Assembly: GCF_012113595.1 (NCBI RefSeq)
Contig: NZ_CP050831.1
Location: 1,922,001 to 1,986,000 of the forward strand
DNA length: 64,000 bases
Direction: 5' to 3'
Source of the DNA: Bacteroides faecium
Lineage (GTDB): Bacteria > Bacteroidota > Bacteroidia > Bacteroidales > Bacteroidaceae
In this document: piece by piece, positions 33,986 through 42,769 of the stretch
Layout of the letters: each line of letters opens with the position of its first letter
How positions within the stretch are numbered: position 1 is the stretch's first letter
The notes under the pieces: generated by a model
Told to the model about the DNA's origin: nothing
The model's database searches: none
What the model saw: only the letters and a program-made list of their open reading frames with translations
Translations under genes and position numbers: made by a program

Positions 33986-33993
33986 TACTTTTG
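33986..33993 (+). promoter_or_regulatory. -7 element of the porin gene
   Basis: TACTTTTG fits TAnnTTTG; a TTTG at 33966-33969 is 16 bases upstream. The start is about 25 bases before the ATG at 34021. The Pho-like array ends about 43 bases upstream of the -7. Confidence 0.5.
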
Positions 33994-34020
33994 CCACGAA
34001 TTAAGTAGCAAACAACTGAA

Positions 34021-35073
34021 ATGAGTAGAATCACAACAACAGTCGTTACACTTCTGTTAGCGACAGCGGCCTTCGGGCAGGCCAAAGAAGATGCCGGGGA
34101 TGGCAAGAAACTGGAGATGGAAACAATGGAATTTAAGGATTATCTGCCCGAAATTCATGGAACAATCCGGGGGAAATACGAATTCCAGACGGAAACACAG
34201 GAAAGTCGTTTCGAAGTACGTAATGCGCGTTTCAGCGTTTCGGGGAATGTGCATCCTTTGGTGGCTTATAAAGCTGAAATTGATCTTTCTGACGAGGGTT
34301 CTATCAAGATGCTCGATGCATATGCGCGTGTCTTTCCACTGAAAGACCTGAATTTTACAATAGGGCAGATGCGTGTTCCTTTCACGATAGACGCCCATCG
34401 TTCTCCTCATCAGCAATATTTCGCCAACCGTTCGTTCATTGCCAAGCAAGTGGGTAATGTGCGTGATGTCGGTTTTACTGCTGCCTATACAAATAAAGGC
34501 GGTCTTCCTTTTATTCTTGAAGGTGGATTATTCAACGGTTCCGGTCTGACCAATCAGAAGGAATGGCATAAGACACTGAATTATTCGGTGAAAGCACAGC
34601 TATTACCTAATAAAAATTGGAATGTAACGCTCAGCACCCAAATGATAAAACCGGGAGAGGTGCGGATTAATATGTACGATGCCGGTATTTATTATCAGAA
34701 CAATCGTTTTCATATTGAAGCGGAATACTTATATAAGATGTACGGGCATGAAGCTTTTAAAGATGTACATGCTGTGAATAGTTTCATTAATTATGATTTA
34801 CCGTTAAAGAAGGTGTTCAATAAGATTTCCTTCCTTGCCCGTTATGACATGATGACGGACCATAGTGACGGTAAAATGGATGAGGATGCTAAAGCTTTGA
34901 TAATCAATGACTATGCCCGCCATCGTGTGACAGGCGGAATCACATTAAGTCTTTCTAAAGCTTTTATAGCCGACCTGCGATTGAACTTCGAGAAGTATTT
35001 CTATAAGAAGTCCGGCATACCTAAAGAATCGGAACAGGATAAAATCGTAATTGAATTTATGACGAGGTTCTGA
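34021..35073 (+). CDS. Phosphate-selective porin O/P family outer-membrane protein
   Basis: A 350-residue secreted beta-barrel: signal peptide ending TAAFGQ, then alternating hydrophobic/polar strands. The OprO/OprP family pattern is seen in SRFEVRNARFSVSGNVHPLVAYKAEIDLSDEGSIKMLDAYARV, LNFTIGQMRVPFTIDAHRSPHQQYF and RHRVTGGITLSLSK. It ends in Phe, as outer-membrane barrels do. Family members take up phosphate or polyphosphate, and the Pho-box-like array upstream supports that role here. Confidence 0.88.
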   Translation: MSRITTTVVTLLLATAAFGQAKEDAGDGKKLEMETMEFKDYLPEIHGTIRGKYEFQTETQESRFEVRNARFSVSGNVHPLVAYKAEIDLSDEGSIKMLDAYARVFPLKDLNFTIGQMRVPFTIDAHRSPHQQYFANRSFIAKQVGNVRDVGFTAAYTNKGGLPFILEGGLFNGSGLTNQKEWHKTLNYSVKAQLLPNKNWNVTLSTQMIKPGEVRINMYDAGIYYQNNRFHIEAEYLYKMYGHEAFKDVHAVNSFINYDLPLKKVFNKISFLARYDMMTDHSDGKMDEDAKALIINDYARHRVTGGITLSLSKAFIADLRLNFEKYFYKKSGIPKESEQDKIVIEFMTRF

Positions 35074-35194
35074 AATAAGTTGAGAGTTGAGAATTGAGAG
35101 TTGAGAATGAAGATTTAAAACATTGTAGTTTTCTGGTATGAGGTGTGAGGTACTAAACTATCATTTTTTAATTCTCAATTTTCAATTTTTAATT

Positions 35195-35202
35195 TATCTT
35201 TG
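35195..35202 (+). promoter_or_regulatory. -7 element abutting the CYTH gene start
   Basis: TATCTTTG ends only 4 bases before the ATG at 35207, so transcription should start at or next to the start codon: a leaderless or near-leaderless message. Bases 35074-35190 hold short GAGTTGAGAATT-like repeats and their complements, with no gene. Confidence 0.5.
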
Positions 35203-35206
35203 TGCC

Positions 35207-35674
35207 ATGGCACAAGAAATAGAACGTAAATTTTTAGTTTCTGGAGAATTCAAGCCTTTTGCATTTGCGCAGAGCCGTATCGTACAAGGGTATATCAGCA
35301 GTGCTCGCGGGAGAACTGTCCGGGTTCGTATTCGAGATGATAAAGGGTATCTGACTATTAAGGGCGCTTCCAATGCTTCCGGCACCAGTCGCTATGAGTG
35401 GGAGAAGGAACTTCCTTTATCTGAAGCGGAAGAGTTGATGAAGCTTTGCGAACCGGGTATCATTGATAAGACCCGTTATCTGGTACGTAGCGGCGAACAT
35501 CTATTCGAAGTTGACGAGTTCTATGGTGAGAACGAAGGGCTTGTTGTGGCGGAAGTAGAGCTTGAATCGGAGGATGAAGCATTTGTGAAACCTGACTTTA
35601 TTGGTGAAGAGGTTACAGGAGATATACGCTATTACAATTCCCAGTTAATGAAAAAACCGTATAAAACGTGGTGA
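35207..35674 (+). CDS. CYTH-domain (triphosphate tunnel) protein
   Basis: The ATG at 35207 places the signature EIERKFLV at residues 4-11, as in other family members; the upstream frame has no plausible start. 155 residues, the normal size for a bacterial CYTH protein. Further motifs: RTVRVRIRDDKGYLTIKG and FEVDEFYGENEGLVVAEVELESEDE, whose charged residues line the tunnel and bind metal and triphosphate. Members hydrolyse inorganic triphosphate or nucleotides. Confidence 0.92.
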   Translation: MAQEIERKFLVSGEFKPFAFAQSRIVQGYISSARGRTVRVRIRDDKGYLTIKGASNASGTSRYEWEKELPLSEAEELMKLCEPGIIDKTRYLVRSGEHLFEVDEFYGENEGLVVAEVELESEDEAFVKPDFIGEEVTGDIRYYNSQLMKKPYKTW

Positions 35675-35692
35675 GCGTTAACAAATAAACCG

Positions 35693-35700
35693 TATATTTG
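35693..35700 (+). promoter_or_regulatory. -7 element before the MgtC/DUF4010 gene
   Basis: TATATTTG, perfect TAnnTTTG, 23 bases before the ATG. No TTTG at the -33 position. Confidence 0.45.
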
Positions 35701-35723
35701 TTTTTATCTAAAAAGAGCAATAT

Positions 35724-37022
35724 ATGGATATGGAACAGTTGTACAATTATGTGCCGCGGGAATTGGTCACTTTTATTCTGGTGACCTTGTTTTCTTTATT
35801 AATCGGACTCTCACAGCGTCGGATTAGCTTGAAGCGTGAGGGAGAAACTACTCTTTTCGGAACCGACCGTACTTTTACTTTTATAGGTATATTGGGATAT
35901 TTGCTCTATATACTGGATCCTACGGACATGCGTTTGTTTATGGGTGGCGGTGCAGTGCTGGGTTTACTGCTGGGGTTGAACTATTATGTAAAGCAATCCC
36001 AATTCCATGTCTTTGGCGTTACCACTATTATCATTGCCTTGATTACTTATTGTATGGCTCCTATCGTAGCCACCCAGCCTTCCTGGTTCTACGTTATGGT
36101 AATAGTAACAGTGCTTCTATTGACTGAGCTCAAACATACCTTTACCGAATTTGCCCAACGAATGAAGAACGACGAAATGATTACGTTGGCGAAGTTCCTG
36201 GCTATCAGTGGTATTATATTACCAATGCTTCCAAACAAGAATTTGATTCCCGATATAAATCTGACTCCTTATTCTATCTGGCTGGCAACAGTCGTGGTAT
36301 CCGGTATCTCCTATCTTTCATACTTGTTGAAGCGGTATGTGTTCCATGAATCCGGAACTTTAGTATCAGGTATTATTGGTGGATTGTACAGCAGTACGGC
36401 CACTATCTCTGTACTCGCCCGTAAGAGCCGGAAAGCTTCGGCGGAGGAAGCTACGGAATACGTTGCTGCCATGTTATTGGCTATTAGCATGATGTTCCTG
36501 CGTTTTATGATACTAATACTTATCTTTAGCAGAGAAATCTTCCTTACCATTTATCCGTATCTGTTGATTATGTCGGTAGTGGCTGCTGTTGTGGGATGGT
36601 TTATTCATTCCCGGCAAAAACGCCCGGAAGGTCAGCCTGCTACAGAAGACGATGATGATAGTAGTAATCCGTTGGAATTCAAAGTGGCATTAATTTTTGC
36701 CGTACTTTTTGTAGTCTTTACTATTCTGACTCATTATACATTGGTCTATGCCGGTACAGGCGGACTGAATCTTCTTTCTTTTGTATCCGGCTTTAGTGAT
36801 ATCACTCCTTTTATATTAAACCTGTTGCAGAATACGGGTAGTGTTGCCGTACTGATTATTACTGCTTGTAGTATGCAGGCTATTATCAGTAATATACTGG
36901 TAAACATGCTTTATGCACTGTTTTTTGCAGGAAAGGGAAGTAAGCTCCGTCCCTGGATTTTGGGAGGATTCGGAGTGGTGATTGGCTGCAATCTTGTTTT
37001 GTTACTGTTCTTTTATCTTTAA
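35724..37022 (+). CDS. MgtC/SapB-DUF4010 integral membrane protein
   Basis: A 432-residue protein with about eleven hydrophobic helices. The N-terminal part (about 1-140) matches MgtC/SapB (LIGLSQRRISLKREGETTLFGTDRTFTFIGILGYLLY), and the rest matches DUF4010 (YLLKRYVFHESGTLVSGIIGGLYSSTATISVLARKSR, then SDITPFILNLLQNTG). The family is thought to affect magnesium homeostasis or transport, but function is not settled. It stands alone; the next operon begins with its own promoter. Confidence 0.87.
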   Translation: MDMEQLYNYVPRELVTFILVTLFSLLIGLSQRRISLKREGETTLFGTDRTFTFIGILGYLLYILDPTDMRLFMGGGAVLGLLLGLNYYVKQSQFHVFGVTTIIIALITYCMAPIVATQPSWFYVMVIVTVLLLTELKHTFTEFAQRMKNDEMITLAKFLAISGIILPMLPNKNLIPDINLTPYSIWLATVVVSGISYLSYLLKRYVFHESGTLVSGIIGGLYSSTATISVLARKSRKASAEEATEYVAAMLLAISMMFLRFMILILIFSREIFLTIYPYLLIMSVVAAVVGWFIHSRQKRPEGQPATEDDDDSSNPLEFKVALIFAVLFVVFTILTHYTLVYAGTGGLNLLSFVSGFSDITPFILNLLQNTGSVAVLIITACSMQAIISNILVNMLYALFFAGKGSKLRPWILGGFGVVIGCNLVLLLFFYL

Positions 37023-37158
37023 GAAAAAGATTGTCATATCATTCTTTTGCTAATTTATTCTCTTTCTTTATATTATGATTTTTTGGACGGAAATAGTGCA
37101 AAAATAAAGAAGTTTTGATTTGTATTTTAAATTTCTTTATATTAAATCTTCGATTTTA

Positions 37159-37190
37159 TTTGTTATATTTAGGCATTTGCCATACATTTG
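37159..37190 (+). promoter_or_regulatory. Promoter of the fimbria-like operon
   Basis: TTTG (37159-37162), 20 bases, then TACATTTG (37183-37190): a full match to the Bacteroides -33/-7 promoter. The leader before the ATG at 37261 is about 65 bases. No other feature is seen in the 238-base gap. Confidence 0.75.
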
Positions 37191-37260
37191 CAGCCAGAGT
37201 AGCATTGTATTAGGGAACAATGCGGACAAATAAACAAAAATAAGGGCGCAAACGCGGATT

Positions 37261-38664
37261 ATGGGAAATGAGGGCGAACATAATGCTTTCCTTGTACAAG
37301 GAAAGCTGGTGTTATTTATAGGAAAATGCGTAAGAAAGGGGAAATATAATGGAACGAAAATACTGTATTGTATTTTATTTTCTTTATTTTTCTTATCTGG
37401 AGTGGAGTGTTATGCTCAATCTCCAACTATGCGTAAAAAGGCAGTAGAGAACAAAGATTCAATCATGCCTTTCAAGTCTCGGCTGGCATTTAAGACAAAT
37501 GCGGTCGATTGGCTTGTGTTATTACCTAATATTACTGCCGAATTCGATCTATTCGGCTCTCCTTATAAACATTACACATTGAGTCTTGGCATAAAAGGTA
37601 ATTGGAGTACCTCTCAAAATTACAAGCCAAGTATTGTTTATAATCTGTTCGATACTCGCTTGGAGTTTCGGAACTACTTTCGTACTACTCAGCGAAACTT
37701 CCATCATTTGGACTCAGCCAGTTTTTTTCAGCGTTTAAAAGAAGAGGTGTTTACAATCAAACGTTTCCATCCCCGTTATTGGCGTGCCTACTATTGGGGA
37801 GTATATGCCGATTACGCTAACTATAATTTTAAGTTCGGCAAGCGTGGTATGCAGGGTTCTGCTTTGGGACTTGGTGTATCGGGAGGGTTTAGTATTCCTT
37901 TATACGGCTATCGTGACAATTTTGTAGATTTGGAATTAGGTGCTAGTGTAGGATTTGTATATACTAAATATGATGCTTATCGGCATGATGAAGAAAGTAA
38001 TTGTTATCCCCGTTTGCCTGAAAAGAGCAAGGGTGGGCATTTGGTTCCATTCCCGGTCGTTAGTGACTTGCGTGTGGCATTTGTCTATCGTTTTTCGACT
38101 TCTGTCAAGAACAAATATAAGTTGATAGATTACGATAAAATCAATGCGCGTGCGGAAGCTAAACGACAAAAGCAGTTGCGACGTGACTCTATTGGTGAGG
38201 CCAGGACAAAGATTAAAGAACTGAAAAAGCTACAGAAAGATTCTTTGGATTTGGCTAAGGACTCTTTATCGCAAATAAAGGATTCGCTAAAGAAGCAGGA
38301 CAAATTAATGAAAGATTCTTTGGAACAAGTCCGTAAGCTTGACAAAGAGCAGGCTAAGTTGATGAAGGACTCTTTGGAACAAGTTCAAAAACTAGAGAAA
38401 GAACAGGCCAAGCTAATGAAAGACTCTTTGGAGAATGTTGCCAAAGAAGAAAAGAAGCGTTCGAAAGAAAAGAAAAAAGATAAAAGAATAGAAGAAGGTG
38501 TGGAAACACCGGAGATAAAAGAACAATCCCCAGATGAACAGCAACCTGTTCAGGAGAAGCAGTCTACGGAGCCAGAGTCGTCTGATCCGCAGGCTGTGAC
38601 TCCACCATCTTCAGGAAGTCGGGAGGATAATCCGGAAACTACAAATATGGGAGGTGAAGAATGA
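37261..38664 (+). CDS. DUF3575 protein with coiled-coil Lys/Asp/Ser repeat tail
   Basis: A 467-residue secreted protein. The signal peptide is unusually late (ILYCILFSLFFLSGVECYAQ, about residues 34-53), so the real start may be downstream, although no other in-frame ATG exists there. Residues about 65-285 are DUF3575 (SRLAFKTNAVDWLVLLPNITAEFDLFG, a predicted outer-membrane beta fold). Residues about 290-400 form an Ala/Lys/Asp-rich coiled coil with tandem copies of KDSLEQVQKLEKEQAKLM, and the last 65 are Pro/Glu/Ser-rich and disordered. First gene of the fimbria-like operon; the tail may reach through the periplasm towards peptidoglycan. Confidence 0.82.
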   Translation: MGNEGEHNAFLVQGKLVLFIGKCVRKGKYNGTKILYCILFSLFFLSGVECYAQSPTMRKKAVENKDSIMPFKSRLAFKTNAVDWLVLLPNITAEFDLFGSPYKHYTLSLGIKGNWSTSQNYKPSIVYNLFDTRLEFRNYFRTTQRNFHHLDSASFFQRLKEEVFTIKRFHPRYWRAYYWGVYADYANYNFKFGKRGMQGSALGLGVSGGFSIPLYGYRDNFVDLELGASVGFVYTKYDAYRHDEESNCYPRLPEKSKGGHLVPFPVVSDLRVAFVYRFSTSVKNKYKLIDYDKINARAEAKRQKQLRRDSIGEARTKIKELKKLQKDSLDLAKDSLSQIKDSLKKQDKLMKDSLEQVRKLDKEQAKLMKDSLEQVQKLEKEQAKLMKDSLENVAKEEKKRSKEKKKDKRIEEGVETPEIKEQSPDEQQPVQEKQSTEPESSDPQAVTPPSSGSREDNPETTNMGGEE

Positions 38665-40037
38665 TGAAAGCAACTACTAATATATATCAGATCATATTTG
38701 CGTCATTATTGCTGGTCGGTTGTACGAAAGTGGATTTATGTGACGAGGGAACACATCCTCATGTGGTGGATGGTTTTTCTGTAACATACGATTGGAGCGG
38801 TTTAGAATTGTCGGATGATGAGACACCGGAACGTCTGTATTTCGTGGCAACCCGTATTTTGAATACCCGCCATATGGTTTATCAAACGAATAAGGATGGA
38901 CAATTTTGGGTTGAAAAAAGTGAAGAAGAAAAAGAACCGGAAACTACTCCGGGCGATAGTGGCCCAGAAACTCCCGGAGATGATAATAAGCCTGCAACTC
39001 GTGATGATAATGTTACCGAAACACCTGATGATGATAATACGGAACCGGGAGGCGAATACCAGCCTGATATTAAACTTCCTGGTGGAGAATACTTTATGAT
39101 GGCTTTTACTGACCCGAGATATCCTAAACTCGAAGAGAATAAGAAAAAACTGGATGAGACGGGTAAGGCTATGCTAGACAAGGATGGCAATCCGATAATA
39201 GATAAAATTCAAAGGGAGGATGATAGGGTTGAATTAGTTAATTTGGATAAGTTTACTGCAGATGAGGCTATGCCCGTGAAGCAGATTGTGATGCGTCATG
39301 CACCTGTAGAACCGGATGAAGTTAAAGAGGTATTGGTCGGAAACCGGAAATGGGCGGATTTAAATCCTGGCATTGGTTACGTAAAGGATGCTGGTCGTAA
39401 ATTGTTGGTGGCTCGTCGTGATTATCTAGAATTGGATGCTGGAAAGAATTATGTGCAGCCCTTTAATTTTAACTCCCTTACTCAGCATGTTAAAATTCAG
39501 TTCACGGTTCAATTGCTGCCGGATGAGAATGAAAATCAGCTTACTGTAGAAGATTTTGACGCTATATTTCTAGAGATGGCGGGTATTGCGCCGGAAGTGT
39601 CTATATCTACAGGCATATTGAATATTGAAGAGTTGACAAGGGTGGTTGTTGAAGTGACTGAAAAGGAAGTTACCCAATCTGTGGAAGACAATAAGCCTGT
39701 CACCACTCTTTCATGCACAGCGTTTTTGAATGTATTTGGGTTGATAGGTAATGTAGATAGTTATACGATTACAGGACCGGGTGTTTGTAATATCGTACTA
39801 TATCCTATTGATAAGAATAAGACACCTTTCCGTGCAAAGGCGAATCTGTCAAAACAGATTAAAGAACAAGCGATTACGGCGGAGACGGGGACAGTGAATG
39901 AACGAAGAAAGACGAAAGATGAAGTCTCGCTGATAGTTAGAATTCCTTTTCGTATTGTTGGAGAAAATCCGGAGAAGGGCGGTGATGGTATAGAGGGTTG
40001 GATACCTGCGGATGATGATATTTATGAAGATATATAA
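38661..40037 (+). CDS. DUF5119/FimB-like lipoprotein of the fimbria-like operon
   Basis: A 458-residue lipoprotein (LLLVGCTKVDLC). The start KVDLCDEGTHPHVVDGFSVTYDWSG resembles DUF5119 and FimB/Mfa2-type anchor proteins. Residues about 95-130 are an Asp/Glu/Pro/Thr-rich insert with repeated DDN and GDD units, which could bind calcium or act as a spacer. The rest is beta-rich (ending IRIPFRIVGENPEKG). Its ATG overlaps the DUF3575 stop codon. Probably anchors the fibre to the outer membrane. Confidence 0.72.
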   Translation: MMKATTNIYQIIFASLLLVGCTKVDLCDEGTHPHVVDGFSVTYDWSGLELSDDETPERLYFVATRILNTRHMVYQTNKDGQFWVEKSEEEKEPETTPGDSGPETPGDDNKPATRDDNVTETPDDDNTEPGGEYQPDIKLPGGEYFMMAFTDPRYPKLEENKKKLDETGKAMLDKDGNPIIDKIQREDDRVELVNLDKFTADEAMPVKQIVMRHAPVEPDEVKEVLVGNRKWADLNPGIGYVKDAGRKLLVARRDYLELDAGKNYVQPFNFNSLTQHVKIQFTVQLLPDENENQLTVEDFDAIFLEMAGIAPEVSISTGILNIEELTRVVVEVTEKEVTQSVEDNKPVTTLSCTAFLNVFGLIGNVDSYTITGPGVCNIVLYPIDKNKTPFRAKANLSKQIKEQAITAETGTVNERRKTKDEVSLIVRIPFRIVGENPEKGGDGIEGWIPADDDIYEDI

Positions 40038-40068
40038 TGGAATGATGAGAAAGGAGCAGATAATATAT

Positions 40069-41406
40069 ATGAGGATTAAGCGCAACTTATTGATCGGATT
40101 CTGTTCGATGCTGTTGTTTAATTGTTCCGGAGAGACGTATGTCGGTGAATTGTCGACAGATGATGATGCGCCTTTAGTGGAGCCAGTCCCAATCTTATTG
40201 AGCCTAGGCATGTCTGACTTTCAGATACTGACCCGTGGTAGCGGGGAAGTCAATAATGGCAATGATGCGACTTTTTGGGACAATGTGAGATTTTTTGTAT
40301 ATGCTTTCAATCAGGATCCGGAAACGGATTTATCCAAACCTTGGAGTGAGGCGAACGAAGATAATTGTTTGTTGGACGGGTATAGGAGCGGTGGAGCGAA
40401 TACGCAGACTTCTGATTATGGGAAAGAGGTGGGGGTAAAGAAAGAGGATTCCAATTTGATGCTCTTCTATCCGGATGAGAGTTCTCAGAAGATCTATTAT
40501 AATATGAAGAACACCAATCTGCCTTATAACTTCTTTGCTTATTATTTGGATGATTGGAAGAGTGAGTGCCATCGTGAGAAAGATCATATTTATTATGATG
40601 TCAAGATAGATGGTCGTAGGGACTTTATGTCTGCTATGGCGAATCCTGAGGTTCAGAAAGATAAATACGAAGGTAATCCCTATCGGGATAAAATTATGGA
40701 ACGTGCATTTAGTGCATATTCCGCCAATCATGGATTAAATCCGGTATTTCAGTTAGAGCATCATTTGGTCCTTCTGCGGTTCGTGGTATGTAGGCCCGAT
40801 GAGACTTCCGATGAATATGGGACAACGATACCCGAATTAGATCCCGATTTAATGGTAAAAAAAATCGAAATAAGATCAAAATTGAAAGGGCGTTTTACTG
40901 TAGCGGTAAGTGACCCTGCAACAAGTGATGAAACAAAACCGAAAAGAGGGATCTCTTTTGATGTTGACAATCAGGAATATCTGTATTTTGAACTGAAAAA
41001 GAAGAATGGAGACCTAATTGGAGATGACGGATGGTGTCGGGTGGCTGAGTGTCCTAGATATACTAAAGAGGATATAACGGATAAGGATAAAAAGTATAAC
41101 CGTTTCGTTCTTGGCAAAGACGATGAAAAAAATGATCGTGATAGTGGTACAAGTCTACTAGTGGCACCTGCTGATTCTTATTGGGCAAAAATTAGCTTGA
41201 GTATAGAAAAAGAGGGTTGGAATGAGACACCATATAACACGGTGGATGTAGAGCTGAAAAACAAAGAAGGCAAGGATGTTTTTAGTGCAGGGAATGTATA
41301 TACTATTTATTTGACAGTTAATAGTTTGTCTGATATTAAATCTACTGTGGAGGCAGGAACATGGTCATTAGGAGGCGATGTTAATCTTACTCCGGATGAT
41401 GAATGA
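40069..41406 (+). CDS. Fimbrillin-like (Mfa-like) lipoprotein 1
   Basis: The ATG at 40069, after an AAGGAG ribosome site, gives MRIKRNLLIGFCSMLLFNCSG; the frame open from 40012 overlaps the previous gene. 445 residues. A TRG motif (ILTRGSGE) near residue 47 is the usual processing point of Bacteroidales fimbrillins. The order of strands NVRFFVYAFNQ, MLFYPDE, IYYNMKNTNLPYNFFAYYLDDW, FQLEHHLVLLRFVV, VKKIEIRSKLKGRFTVAV, VYTIYLTVNSL and GTWSLGGD is the Mfa-like_1 pattern. Likely a minor or tip subunit because of its length and long charged inserts. Confidence 0.78.
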   Translation: MRIKRNLLIGFCSMLLFNCSGETYVGELSTDDDAPLVEPVPILLSLGMSDFQILTRGSGEVNNGNDATFWDNVRFFVYAFNQDPETDLSKPWSEANEDNCLLDGYRSGGANTQTSDYGKEVGVKKEDSNLMLFYPDESSQKIYYNMKNTNLPYNFFAYYLDDWKSECHREKDHIYYDVKIDGRRDFMSAMANPEVQKDKYEGNPYRDKIMERAFSAYSANHGLNPVFQLEHHLVLLRFVVCRPDETSDEYGTTIPELDPDLMVKKIEIRSKLKGRFTVAVSDPATSDETKPKRGISFDVDNQEYLYFELKKKNGDLIGDDGWCRVAECPRYTKEDITDKDKKYNRFVLGKDDEKNDRDSGTSLLVAPADSYWAKISLSIEKEGWNETPYNTVDVELKNKEGKDVFSAGNVYTIYLTVNSLSDIKSTVEAGTWSLGGDVNLTPDDE

Positions 41407-41452
41407 AAAATGTGAAACTTAAATATTTGTATTAATTTAAATTGTGTGATTT

Positions 41453-42745
41453 ATGAAACGATTTTTTCTTTATGCAATGATGGTAGCCGGAGCGTTGGCA
41501 TCTTGTTCACAGAGTGAGAATGGTGATTTACCGGAAGGCGGTTCTGAGAGTTCAAAACCTGATGCGGATAAAATTTTAATTTCTGCCGTTTCTCCTTCTG
41601 TATCTGTAAATGTTACTAGAAGTTCAGGTACTATTGGTGCCGATGGAACTACTCTTAACACCGGGTGGAGTGGTCAAGAGTTGTATGTCTTTGGATATCG
41701 TAAGGAAGATGGTGTAGCCCAAATTACGACCGATGCCAATGACTGGGTTTTTAATAGCCAATATCAAAAGGCTATAGCTCAAAAAGGGGCTGATGCTACT
41801 CCTAATTCAACAACACTTAAGTGGGTCGATGCCGCTACTGGTAGTGAAGATGCAACATTGTATTATCCTCGTTCTAATTATTATGATTTCTTTGGATATT
41901 ATGCAGATGAAGCAAGTAGCGTTGATAATGTTGCGATAGCTAACGGAACCGCTTCTGTTCCTTTTGTAATTACAGGGGCTGAAGATTTGATGATTGCGAA
42001 AACGGCACCGAGTAGTGATGTGGTTGCAGCAGATAAATTGTTTGGCTCATATGCGGCCCGACACGGAGTTCAGCCGATTATGACATTTGAACATCAATTG
42101 ACCCGTTTAGTTTTTAAAGTCGCTACTCCAGCTCCTGTTAATCCTGCTAGTCCAACAGAAACGGAATTGAAAAATATAGAAGAAGCGAAAAATGTGTATG
42201 TAAAATCAATCGAGATCGAATCGAAAACTACTGGTAACTTGATTTTTGCGTATACTGCTCCTGACGTTGATCCGCTTGCTTGGACTAACAATGATAGATC
42301 ATTCTTGTCTCTAAAAGAAAGAAATGCAGGAGTAATGCAAGACTTGAATACAGGTATAACTATTCCTAGTTTGCCTGAATCAAAGGATGAATTTACAGGA
42401 ACTTTAGGAAAATATGCAGCTTCTGAAAGTGGTACGTTGGTAGGAGAAGCTTTGTTAGTAGAACCGGATGCATCAGAATATCAAATGAAAGTGACTGTGA
42501 TGCAGTACTACGACGGTAGTGGTAAATTGATTCCGGAAGCCCGCCGTGAATATGAATATCCTTTAGAGAAGACAAAACTGCTTGCTTCTGCGGTAACGGG
42601 TGGGGCTGGTGCTACTACTACATTCAAAAGATCTCATTCTTATAACATCACTATTACAGTATATGGTGTACAAGATATCAAGATTACTGCTCAGTTAGGA
42701 GATTGGATATTTGGTGGTGACCTGCCAGTAGATCCGGAAATGTAA
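41453..42745 (+). CDS. Fimbrillin-like (Mfa-like) lipoprotein 2
   Basis: A 430-residue lipoprotein (MMVAGALASCSQSE). The TRS site (SVNVTRSSG) lies near residue 47. Family strands are seen: ELYVFGYRKED, LYYPRSNYYDFFGYYADEAS, VPFVITGAEDLMIAKT, MTFEHQLTRLVFKV, VKSIEIESKTTGNLIFAY and the C-terminal ITITVYGVQDIKITAQLGDWIFGGD, whose last strand would be exchanged between subunits. Probably a shaft subunit. It is in the same operon, 46 bases after the previous gene. Confidence 0.83.
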   Translation: MKRFFLYAMMVAGALASCSQSENGDLPEGGSESSKPDADKILISAVSPSVSVNVTRSSGTIGADGTTLNTGWSGQELYVFGYRKEDGVAQITTDANDWVFNSQYQKAIAQKGADATPNSTTLKWVDAATGSEDATLYYPRSNYYDFFGYYADEASSVDNVAIANGTASVPFVITGAEDLMIAKTAPSSDVVAADKLFGSYAARHGVQPIMTFEHQLTRLVFKVATPAPVNPASPTETELKNIEEAKNVYVKSIEIESKTTGNLIFAYTAPDVDPLAWTNNDRSFLSLKERNAGVMQDLNTGITIPSLPESKDEFTGTLGKYAASESGTLVGEALLVEPDASEYQMKVTVMQYYDGSGKLIPEARREYEYPLEKTKLLASAVTGGAGATTTFKRSHSYNITITVYGVQDIKITAQLGDWIFGGDLPVDPEM

Positions 42746-42769
42746 TTAATAAAGTAATAAAGTAAAATT

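Noticed and set aside
35078..35190. GAGTTGAGAATT-type repeats before the CYTH gene as a mobile element
   Set aside because: Short, AT-rich and imperfect with no ORF or duplication; such low-complexity tracts are common between Bacteroides genes.
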